A model generated the notes under the pieces. It saw nothing but the letters and a program-made list of their open reading frames with translations. It was not told where the DNA came from and searched no databases. From contig NW_020654422.1 of NCBI RefSeq assembly GCF_003589595.1, forward strand, positions 15,464,651 through 15,528,650: DNA of 64,000 nucleotides, given 5' to 3'. Within the stretch, counting starts at the first letter, position 1, and the number at the start of each line of letters is the position of its first letter. Positions 55,552 through 64,000 of this stretch are shown here, in pieces. The translations under genes were made by a program, and so were the position numbers. The DNA comes from Hyposmocoma kahamanoa. Taxonomy: Eukaryota; Arthropoda; Insecta; Lepidoptera; Cosmopterigidae.

Positions 55552-55716
55552 CATGAACACCGGTGTTCAAACCACTCGACCACAGTGTACGAAAACTAAA
55601 TAAAAAGAACTCATACCGCGGTAAAAACCTTACAATTAGTGTTATTCATTTAAATGTACATAATGTTCCCTTCTTAATCATTTATTGACATTCTGCTTAC
55701 TACAAAGTTTAAGTAA

Positions 55717-55983
55717 AAGAGGTTTTTTTTATATTGCAAGTAACGAGGCGAACAAGTCATGCTCCCGTCGCCTGATGGAGGCGAACTGCTGTTCGTAACA
55801 GTTGCAGTGGCATTCAGATCTTTAAATCGCAAAGATCTGAGAGGCACTCGTACAGCGCCTGTCACCCTAAGACATAAGTTGACAAGTCTCATGTGCCTGT
55901 ACTTTCACCAGCACCCTTAACTTTTCAAACCGGAACACAGTAATGCTGACATTACTCTTTCGCAAGGAACTCTACTGCATGTT
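55717..55983 (-). mobile_element. Family S2 repeat
   Basis: TTTTTTTTATATTGCAAGTA to CGCAAGGAACTCTACTGCA. The block between CAGTAATGCTGACATTACTC and TTTCGCAAGG is missing (about 70 bp with the GGCGGCAGAAATAGG segment). Confidence 0.8.
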
Positions 55984-57072
55984 ATAATAGATAGTATAGT
56001 ACGCCCACACACCCACCCGCAAATTATGACATTTTTTGTTGAAAATCGAATATACTAATTTTGGATAATTGTTATTGCGGGTTGAGCGTGAGAACGCAAT
56101 AATAGCTAGAAAATACGGATGCCAGAATTTACGATATTTTACGATTCAACCTATTACCTATTGGAACATACGACAGCGGATAAAGCACTTTGAACGCAAG
56201 TACAGATTGCAAAGGATCGACCTTAGTTTGAATACCTGGGACTGGGAACACCACAAAAGAGACTTTAATACCACAAAAATATTTCTTTTTAAATTGAAAA
56301 CGCAAAGAATAGGAGCTGCAACTAATTTTTATTCGAATACAATAAAAATGCAATTTTGCCTATTTGATTTTTTTAAATATATTTTTAAATATAGAACCCG
56401 ATTATAGGTTAGTTCTTGAAAACCAAACAAGTCTTGTGTAATCTTAGAAATAGAATAGGAAATTAACAAGAGTTAACCGATAACGTCGTTAACGGTGAAA
56501 GTCGCAGGACCACGTCCAATGCGAACCTGTGGGAAGGTCCTAGCCTGAAGGATCGTGTATTCGCATTACTCTCAATGATGGAACGAATACCGCGATTGTA
56601 GGTATATTAGTTGAAGCATGCCACTGCATAAAAAGCTCTCTGCATAGCTCCCGGTTTCAATATTTGCATTCCATTTCTGGCTACAATTTTGCTCCGTACG
56701 AAGGCAATTCTTGGCAAGTTCCTTATTGTTCCGATGTCTTTTGTGCGGAGTTATGTATTGTATTCGATGTGGTATTTCATATTATGTTAGTCTAAAAACA
56801 CGTGGATGTTTACGTGGCTAAAGACGCTGAGACGCAGTGGAATTACACTCATAAAATTTATATACGACGAAATCATCTCTGGCTCTTATTTAATCACTTA
56901 AAATTAGTAGCTTTGCTGTTACGTTCTTCCTTTTATAACATTTTTATTTAGCATACATGATGAAATTGTTGATGGTAATTGCAATGAATAACGATAATTA
57001 ATTAAAATAATTGTTTTATGCAAAATAAGGCGTAAAATGTTCGTAAATTTTACAACATGGACGAGTTTCTTA
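55984..57072. other. Unassigned sequence
   Basis: A 112-codon frame at 56069-56407 has no signature that I know. 56461-56760 is somewhat GC-richer (GGGAAGGTCCTAGCCTGAAG) and might be a coding relic, but I cannot assign it. Confidence 0.3.
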
Positions 57073-57247
57073 GGGTCGTATTCCAGAACTCTACTCAATG
57101 CACAAGTCAGGACTTGAGCAGACTTGAGTTTAATTTCAAGCACTGGAAATACGACCCTAATGGCAAGGACTTGAGTATGATTTCTAGTACTTTGAATCAT
57201 AGCCAAGATCTGACTTGAGCATTGAGTAGAGTTCTGGAATACGACCA
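57073..57247. mobile_element. Short MITE (~175 bp), 28-bp inverted ends, TTA flanks
   Basis: The left end GGGTCGTATTCCAGAACTCT plus ACTCAATGC is matched by the right end GCATTGAGTAGAGTTCTGGA plus ATACGACC; only the outermost base differs. TTA flanks both sides (57070-57072, 57248-57250), which fits PIF/Harbinger. An internal GGAAATACGACCC then TAA at about 57146-57160 is a third terminal-like motif. A 109-codon minus frame (56919-57248) runs through the element and is not a gene. Confidence 0.85.
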
Positions 57248-59509
57248 TTATTGTTGAATGTTCTGAATGACATTATTTTTGTATAAACCAAAGCACTATT
57301 CGCAATCGCAAAGCTGTAGAATTTTATAAAAAATATTAAAGCGAATTACAGGAGGAGGAGAGGGAAAAATTGTTTTGCTAAATCAAATGGTTAAGGTATT
57401 TACTATTACTCGTAAATAACGGTCTTATAAGAAATATACGATACGCCTAAGAGTATTATCTAAATAATGTGCTAACGATAGGATCACTTCATCCAATCAT
57501 ATAAAAATCCTGAAAACTGGCTACATTAAAACTCTAAAACGAATAATTTAAGAATACAATATCTAACTTTGTACATGTTTTTATATAGAGATGTTTCTCT
57601 TTAGGTACTACAGAGAACCTGCTAAATTTTGATTTTCAACTGAAGCTCTATTAGTTTAAATTCTCATTTATCCCAAAATTTGCTAATTTCCCAGCTTTTA
57701 GCAGAGTTTAACTCCATCGGGCTCTTGTAGGCGTCTGTTCTGTGTAAAATTTTCTCCGCCTGTTCTTATTTTATTCATATTTATTTACAGCGCTCACGCC
57801 ACCTCCTAAAATCTAAACTCGCATTGAAATATCTTGATTAAAATATTCTCTTTGTTATTCCGCTATCCTGCAAGTATAATGAGCGGAGAAAACCTTGAGC
57901 TAGTATCAAAGAAATCCTCAATATAGTTATTCTAGAAACGAAACATTGTTTAGCCTTTATTTAAATGTTGTTGCAATCTAAAATTTGGTAGTATTTATAA
58001 AATATTTTAATAGTATTTGTAAAATAGTCAACGGCGGTTGCGTGATTAGCGTGAATTCGGCGTAGCACATATTTTTCACGTATTTAAAAAAAAATACACT
58101 AAAACATTGTTTAAGTCAATATTTGTATTCATTTACGCTTTATACGCTTTATTTTTTTGTCTATTACGTGATTTTTTTGACAGAAAACGCCCGCTATTGT
58201 CATAGTATAATAATTAGAGCAAGTAGGACAACTCTCGCCTATTCAGCGCATAAATGCGTACATTTCGCTTGAATATATATTACCTGTTGGTGAACGATTT
58301 TTGTATAAAATCAATATCGTGAATGGGTCCCTTTCCTTAGTTTGACATATTTTTGAAAACACAACCCACAACACAACCAACCCTGGCTAATTTTTCTTGT
58401 ATGGTGACGCAGAATACTAGTGCTGCGTACCAATAAACTCGCTTTTACTTCTGTAGTCGAGCTTCATGTAAATTATAGCTTTTCTTTTATATTTCCATGT
58501 CGAATACCACAAATTAGTTTGCCAAGTACTTTCTGTAAAGTAATATACGTAAACCTGGAATCGCCATGTATTCTAGCGAGTTTAGGTGATAAGTCTTGGG
58601 AGCTTCATCTAAATAAATCGATAGATTGTCTGTGGCGTTGTTCGCGGGTAACATCTCTTAGGAGGAATCCGGCGGAAGCTTGTCTTTTCTGTTCGACACG
58701 TCGGCTCGCAAGATGTTCCTGTTTTCTACATCTACTGCGGTGATTTATCCCATTGGGGGCAAAGTCCCCCAATGCCTTCTTTTATAAGGAAAATTTAAAT
58801 CCGTGTCACCGGACCGCATGGTGAGTTGACCTCTGGATTCTTTCCTTCGCTAGATGTTTCGGCATTTATTTCAATGTACTGTAACAATCTGTATTGTTGA
58901 AGGGTTTTTTTTTACTTTTGGTACTTATAATTTCAAATCTCGCCATCAACTGAATGGCTGAGACAAATGCACCGTAACTTTTGTTCGACTGAGCCCGACC
59001 ACGTGTCATGAGCTCCACGGGTGGTCGGCATTTACATATAACAACGTTACTCCTGTAGAGACTACGCTGTCTTCTCAGCGGGTCTGGTATGTAATCTAAA
59101 AGTGCATCCGGTAAACTCCAGGTCAGTGACATATAAGTGATGTGTCCATGTACCACTCGTGTACTTTCAAAAACTCTTAGTGCAGTGTATTAGCTCTAAG
59201 TATACTTAAAGTTAACCTTTTATATATAACTGATAAGAGCAGTAAGTATATCTGTACACTCCTAATATAAACTCGTGGAAGTAAAATACAAGTTCTCCAT
59301 ACTGTACCCTTACATTTAACTGTAACATAGGTAAATATAGTAAATTTAAAATAAAGCATCTGGTTATTTCTACTTGAAACTTGTTTTCGTTGTGTGTAAG
59401 GCGCCCTTCCTTCTACTCGCTTATAAATTTTACACGTAGCACCGGGTCAACCAGAACTCACGCACAAACCAGTCTCATATCCACTCAAACCAACTGGAGC
59501 TGACCATTA
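57248..59509. other. Unassigned sequence with one GC-rich hairpin
   Basis: No gene that I can support. Open frames at 58420-58743 (+) and 58866-59156 (-) show no family motif. A CATTGGGGG / CCCCCAATG stem-loop lies at 58751-58774. From 58580 to 59130 the sequence is GC-richer than the flanks. Confidence 0.3.
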
Positions 59510-59660
59510 CACTATGTGCCTGTAATGTCACCAGTTTCCTTACTTTTGAAAACCGGAACGCAATAATACTCACATTACCATTAACATTACTGCTTGACAG
59601 CAGAAATAGGTAAAATGGCATTACTTGTCTGGACGAACTCTTTCACAGAAGCTCTAATGT
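59510..59660 (-). mobile_element. Family S2 repeat (5' half)
   Basis: ATGTGCCTGTAATGTCACCA to CTCTTTCACAGAAGCTCTAA. It contains a duplicated CACATTACCATTAACATTAC. Confidence 0.8.
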
Positions 59661-60929
59661 TTTTAAAAATAAGGTGTTCATAGCAGTATTCTCATGTTAT
59701 ATTGAAATAACCTTTGTTAAATGCAATAGGTACATACGTATTGATATTTGTGTACCAGTATCGCCGATTGATATCTTCATTATGGAGTATGATCCTGAAA
59801 TAGAAAGGAAATGCTGAACAATTCTGAAATGGACGCATTCTTGTTTAAAATACCACAAAACTCAACTATAAACAAGTCTACTATTTGATGTAATTTTTTT
59901 AACACCGAGGGACCGCTTCTTTTCTTAAAGAATGGCGCGTCTGACGACGACTCACGCTATGCAATGAGAATGTACCGCGAGATTATGCGAATCTATGCGT
60001 ACGTACACGGCGCGCGGCGAGCGTGCACACATACTAACCCCGCTACTACGTTTGTATGGACTTACTATACTTCCTCTTATTATAGTCTAATAGCAACTTT
60101 ACATCTAATAATGATGATCTACAAAGGATCTATGTATACTAGAGACATCACTTATATGCGGTATACAAAATGAGCAACGAGATGCCGTTCGTGAAGTACG
60201 GTGAAAACAAAAAAATACATAGGGCATAATAATTTTTTCGACAGTATTCTTTTACAAAATCTTTCGTCAAACTCACAGACCAGTGGTCAAACTATTATTA
60301 TGTACATATTAAAACTCGCACCACACAAAATCATCACAAAAGACATAAAAGTAATCACGAAAGTGGAGCTCGTTTGCACCTCGCGGATTGCAAAAGGAGA
60401 CTTATCGTGTAATCCAGCAAGGAATTGTACAACATTTAATTAGTGTAGACGCCGTTGTCGCGATGGCATTCCCAAAACAGTCGGGTTACAAAGGACTACT
60501 AACAAGATCGAAGAGGTACTAAAACGTAACTGCTATGTAAAGTAAAGTGAGTTTTAAAACGAAAGAGTTAAAGCATAAAGTTCTTTGGTAAATAATGTTA
60601 TCGCAAAGGGAGTGAAAAGTGAAGCAATTCATCAAATTGTAGTCACAATCACGGGCGAGTGACGAGACGTTTGAAAACGCGCTGCTCTGCGAGATTCAGC
60701 GGATTTGCAAAATTTATGGTGAGCTCGTTAGGTGCAGTATAAACGTTATACCAACACTTTGAGTGAGATGTGAAGATGTTCATTAAAAACTTGAATAAAT
60801 AACTTTTCATTTCATTACAGGGAGCATGTTATTAAGGTGTAATTTTACTTTTCAAATTTGTATATAGGGACATGTAAGCAGATAGGGGTGGCATAGAACT
60901 TATTTCTGCTACTTCTATAAGATTTAGTA
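59661..60929. other. Unassigned sequence
   Basis: A CpG-rich patch at about 59930-60060 (ACGGCGCGCGGCGAGCGTGC). Open frames 59964-60173 and 60201-60443 are without signature. Confidence 0.3.
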
Positions 60930-61099
60930 ACGGTAGAGTTTTTCCAGTGAAGTACTGCCAGCTTACCTAATTCTGCCACCAAGCACGTATGTGGCCACTA
61001 GTGCGTTCCGGTTTTGAATGGTAAGGGTACTGGTGAAATTACAGGCACATGGAACTTATCAACTTATATCTCATGGTGATGGGCACAGTGACAGTGCAC

Positions 61100-61256
61100 A
61101 GAGCAAGTGCAAGTACAAGAGTAATACCTACAGTTTCTTGCTCGTTCTTCTCATGAAAATCGGCACAGTAAGCGAGCAGCAGCTTAAAAAATTACGTTTT
61201 CAAGTTTAAAAATTTTACCTATGGAATAAATGATTATGTGATTTTGATTTTGACAG
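61100..61256 (+). mobile_element. 5'-truncated LINE tail nested in S2
   Basis: CAGTTTCTTGCTCGTTCTTC, GCGAGCAGCAGCTTAAAA, TTTTACCTATGGAATAAATG and a GATTTTGATTTTGAC end match the 3' end of the LINE at 36135-36260. ACAGTGCA lies on both sides (61090-61098 and 61252-61260), a likely 8-9 bp target duplication. Confidence 0.8.
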
Positions 61257-61273
61257 TGCAACAGTGCACCTTT

Positions 61274-61305
61274 GTTATTTAAAACTCCTTCGAGTTTTAA
61301 ATAAC
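61274..61305. repeat. Perfect 14-bp hairpin inside S2
   Basis: GTTATTTAAAACTC (61274-61287) and GAGTTTTAAATAAC (61292-61305) flank a CTTC loop. Other S2 copies have single-orientation sequence here ('GCGATTTAAAGCTCTGAG'). Confidence 0.9.
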
Positions 61306-61390
61306 TGGCACTGCAACTACTATGAACAGGCGTGTCGCTTATCACCACGCGCACGACTTGTTCGTTCAGCCACTTGATATCATAAAAAAA

Positions 61391-62594
61391 GTAAATATAT
61401 AAAAGTAACGGTGAAGATTAGTTGACTAGCGAAGTCTATTTCACTGAAAAGATTTGCTACCATCGTCCTCAATTCATTCTAAGGAAGCTACAGTTGATTA
61501 CTTATAATGCAGTTATCAACAATTTTCTGTATGAATTCCACAGTATTGATCATTAACGATTATAATTAAGAAATATTTTTTATCACAAGTAATAGGGCCG
61601 AAAACTCCATGACTTCTGCGTCAATGTATTAAGACGATGCTAACTTCAAGCGCGTAGTAATTCGAAAATTCGTGAGTCACCCACTTTTATTTTACTTGTT
61701 TTTAGATTAATAAATAATCAAAAAACATGTCGGATAGATCGTCGCTTAACATCATATGAATTTGTGACCAAGAGAAAAAAATGTTGTTTAAGGTGAACAA
61801 CTCCAAATACATTTTGATAAAAAAAAAAAAATACTTCACATGAATCGAACCCAGGAATCCGAACCGCCTAAAAATGCAAACGAAGGTCTCAATATTTTAC
61901 TGTACATTAAATGGGATTAATGGTAAGGATAAAGTTTCTACAGTAAACATTGGATATTACAAATAAAGACGTCCATGAAACCTTATATCGCTATCGATTC
62001 TAACACAAAGAACGCATATTTATTCACCACTAAATATGCAAATTACATGTGGTTATAATGCTGACTGTTGAAAATTATTATCTAAAGTATACAAATGGAA
62101 ATTCTAAAGGATTCTCATAATCACTTTGTAACTCGACCCTTATCTACAGTCTCTGATAACACTAAAGTTTCATGGATGTCCTTAATTGTAAGAAGTTTTT
62201 TTTTAGTTTTTTTTTTTACGAAAAACGAAACGTTTATATTAAGAAAATTAAGAGAATATTTCTTTTGAGTTAAGCTATGTTAAGCATTTAAGGTAGTTAG
62301 TTACCCTTCATGTATCATTGATTTTGTCCACCCTGAATAATGAATTCTATGATGTGATTGATTCTGTCAAGAATCTTGATAGACTCACTTAATGAAGTCC
62401 ATTTCATTCGGTATCGTCATTAATCACCTAAAGCTCTGGTCGTCAACGAGGTTCCCTTGACCGATTAAAATTTCCACTGTGGACTCGAGAAGCATAAAAC
62501 GTACATCGCGTTCGTTAGTAGTTTCTGTTCTATATATGTCGTTAATGTTTCGAGTCATTTGGAACTCGTATTTAATAATATAAGTTTTTTATTT
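61391..62594. other. Unassigned sequence
   Basis: At about 61838-61856 a plus-strand GAATCGAACCCAGGAAT is a B-box-like complement, perhaps an isolated tRNA-SINE remnant. Nothing else recognised. Confidence 0.3.
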
Positions 62595-62860
62595 TAAAAA
62601 AACCGATGTCAACATTTTGTGGAGTTACATCTATATGACAAGTTTTATTGAAATCGGTTACCAAAAAGTGCTAGGAACCGGATTCATCCCTTAGTTTGCC
62701 ACCCTTACAAGTGGAATATTTTCTTCAAATTTAAATGAGGCTAATGCTGAGGTACCCTCTTTCCAATAAAAAGAATCATCAAAATCTGTTTACAAATGCC
62801 GCGTGCAAGTTATCGCGTAACATACACATAAAAAAATACAATCGAATTGAGAAAAATTTT
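62595..62860 (-). mobile_element. Dispersed repeat family D
   Basis: AAAAAAACCGATGTCAACAT, CAAGTTTTATTGAAATCGG, GATTCATCCCTTAGTTTGCC, AGTGGAATATTTTCTTCAAA and ACATACACATAAAAAAATAC match the order in 8822-9247 and 15270-15667. The terminal GAAGTCGGTT block is missing. Confidence 0.65.
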
Positions 62861-63749
62861 AAATTTAGAAGTCTCATAACGTCATTTGAAAAAGTTTCTA
62901 ATAATACCCACAGTAAAAAGATTTTATTTAATTTCAATGTGGCCAGAACTTTAGAACGATAATTTCAACTTCGACCCCTCATATTATAACTATTTTGTGA
63001 ACCGCATAATATATAACCGAACTTAGTTAATACTTAATAACTTGCTTTTTGTTTCCCGGTAGTACTATTAATATAATGTAATTTCGGAGGATAGCGTACA
63101 AGTTGAACATTATAAAGCTTTATAAAGGTTTTCAAGTGCATAAGAACACTGATTAGTGCTTTGATAAATTTACCATTGTTTGGATAAAGACTAAACCCAG
63201 GACACATTTTGAACTAAATTTTATGAGAAACTCTGCCCCTCCCGCATAAAGAAAAGTGACTTTACCCATGCAGTATAGGAGTAGACATCATATTCGATAA
63301 GCAGAATGATTTTTCACATTATCAAATTATTACCATATTACATATAACTTTTAAAGTGAGTTAAAATTTTAGTTATAAATTTATGCATAAATTTACTTAA
63401 CATCGAAATTTTTTTTATTATATTTGTAACACTGACAGGTCACGAAAATTAAATTTTCATCTCAAAAACGTACCGAGTATAACTGAGTGAATTTTCTAGG
63501 CGCTTCGCAATAAAATTCTTTCAAATACATAAAATGAAACAAAACAATCCAATATCGAGAAAATTTTTCCATCATTTTCTTGAATTTATTGTAATTTTCT
63601 TAAGTGCACGAAAGAAAACAAGTGAAAATATAAAGTAAATGTTAGAGTTGTGTAAGTTTCTACTGCGTTTAAAAATTACCAAATAACATGTTCTTTAATA
63701 CCACCATCTCGGAAAAAAAACGATTTTATCGAATATATGTAAGTTATTT
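62861..63749. other. Unassigned AT-rich sequence
   Basis: Nothing recognisable. Confidence 0.35.
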
Positions 63750-63885
63750 ATTTATCTCGTGAGTTTGGGTGTAATTTGTGGTTATCTACGTGTTTGTCCA
63801 TGGTGCCCGCGAAATAGGGTTTCCTAGTACGGGGCTATGTGCGCGTTATTTATTATGCTCATTCTTTTTATTTATTTATTATATT
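63750..63885 (+). mobile_element. tRNA-derived SINE, family S1 (3' part)
   Basis: TCTCGTGAGTTTGGGTGTAA, TTTGTCCATGGTGCCCGCG and GTACGGGGCTATGTG, with a GTTATTTATTATG tail. The tRNA head is missing, so it is 5'-truncated. Confidence 0.8.
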
Positions 63886-64000
63886 ACTCACATCAACATC
63901 ATATATATTTGACAATTTACTAAAATTTTTTAACGACTAAGATTTTGATTTTGATATATTTTGATATTTCACCTTACACTCAGTTGTTACTAATATAGTA

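Larger units (their letters stand above)
54913..55588 (-). mobile_element. S4 SINE broken by two insertions
   Basis: Three pieces: 54913-55027 (AACATCACACACGTTGCTCT to ACACCCAGACCC), about 55288-55334 (TAGTTTTCTACATTGACCC to GGGTTCGAAG) and 55552-55588 (GAACACCGGTGTTCAAACC, CACTCGACCACAG). Their order and content match the unbroken 41745-41965 copy. Confidence 0.75.
54850..55630. mobile_element. Three-level nest: repeat G > S4 SINE > S2 and LINE tail
   Basis: The outer unit G is split. GATATTTCGGAACGGTTACA ends near 54912, and AAAAAGAACTCATACCGCGG resumes at about 55599; both blocks are adjacent at 6430-6635. Between them is a minus-oriented S4 SINE, itself broken twice: after CACCCAGACCC (about 55027) by an S2 copy, and after GGGGTTCGAAG (about 55334) by a LINE-like tail. 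Confidence 0.75.
60930..61390 (+). mobile_element. Family S2 repeat carrying a LINE tail and a hairpin
   Basis: S2 starts near GGTAGAGTTTTTCCAGTG, runs to CAGTGACAGTGCAC (about 61100), and resumes after the LINE insertion with TGGCACTGCAACTACTATGA, ending GATATCATAAAAAAAG. The segment between the insertion and the resumption is a perfect hairpin (61274-61305). Confidence 0.8.

Noticed and set aside
56919..57248. 109-codon minus open frame
   Set aside because: Half of it is the MITE at 57073-57247. No family motif.
58420..58743. 107-codon plus open frame
   Set aside because: No recognisable domain, start context or splice support; kept only as a note in the unassigned block.
1..64000. CRISPR arrays, bacterial operons, ribosome binding sites, rho-independent terminators
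   Set aside because: There are no regularly spaced direct repeats with unique spacers. Composition, SINEs and LINEs point to an animal nuclear genome where the other features do not apply.
1..64000. Endogenous retrovirus or other LTR element
   Set aside because: I looked for long direct repeats bounding gag/pol-like frames and found none. All reverse-transcriptase fragments are of the non-LTR type.

Overview
The window looks like AT-rich, gene-poor insect nuclear DNA, most likely from a moth or butterfly (Lepidoptera). The evidence is several tRNA-derived SINE families, jockey/CR1-like and RTE-like LINE fragments, mariner and PIF/Harbinger relics, MITEs, and short dispersed repeats that I associate with lepidopteran genomes. 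The species assignment is an inference. I found no convincing host protein-coding exon, rRNA, true tRNA or CRISPR array. The open reading frames with recognisable protein similarity all belong to transposons and are truncated, frameshifted or carry stops.

Layout. 0-10 kb: an RTE-like LINE C-terminus (780-947), three tRNA-SINE copies of family S1 plus one at 8.6 kb, a perfect 26-bp hairpin (2656-2709), several copies of a ~300 bp repeat (family S2), and two S3 SINEs joined by a perfect hairpin (4.65-5.05 kb). 10-28 kb: a dead mariner (10.74-11.72 kb), LINE tails, more S2/S3/S4 SINEs, an RTE-like reverse-transcriptase fragment (21.1-21.3 kb), and a TIR element at 25.19-25.67 kb. 28.3-31.4 kb: a ~3.1 kb PIF/Harbinger relic with inverted ends, holding a broken transposase on + and a spliced Myb/SANT-like gene on -. 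It is directly followed by a second dead mariner (31.5-32.7 kb). 33.97-34.46 kb: a GC-rich MITE with ~100 bp inverted arms and TTA duplications. 35.05-36.27 kb: the C-terminal half of a LINE reverse transcriptase with a 329-codon open frame. 45.08-45.45 kb: a GTGCGT microsatellite broken by a 100-N assembly gap. 45.6-47.9 kb: a minus-strand LINE (endonuclease plus reverse transcriptase). 53.5-53.8 kb: a LINE joined across an internal deletion. 54.85-55.63 kb: a three-level nest of insertions. 57.07-57.25 kb: a short MITE with near-perfect 28-bp termini. The last 6 kb holds one S2 copy carrying a LINE tail, and relics of other repeats.

The elements do not work together as a pathway. What can be read is their relation: nonautonomous elements (SINEs, MITEs) greatly outnumber autonomous ones, and nested insertions give a relative order of events. 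The most abundant unit is family S2, with 25 full or partial loci in both orientations. It ends in an A-rich tail but shows no clear Pol III boxes, so I leave it unclassified. Coordinates of repeat edges are by eye and can be off by several bases.
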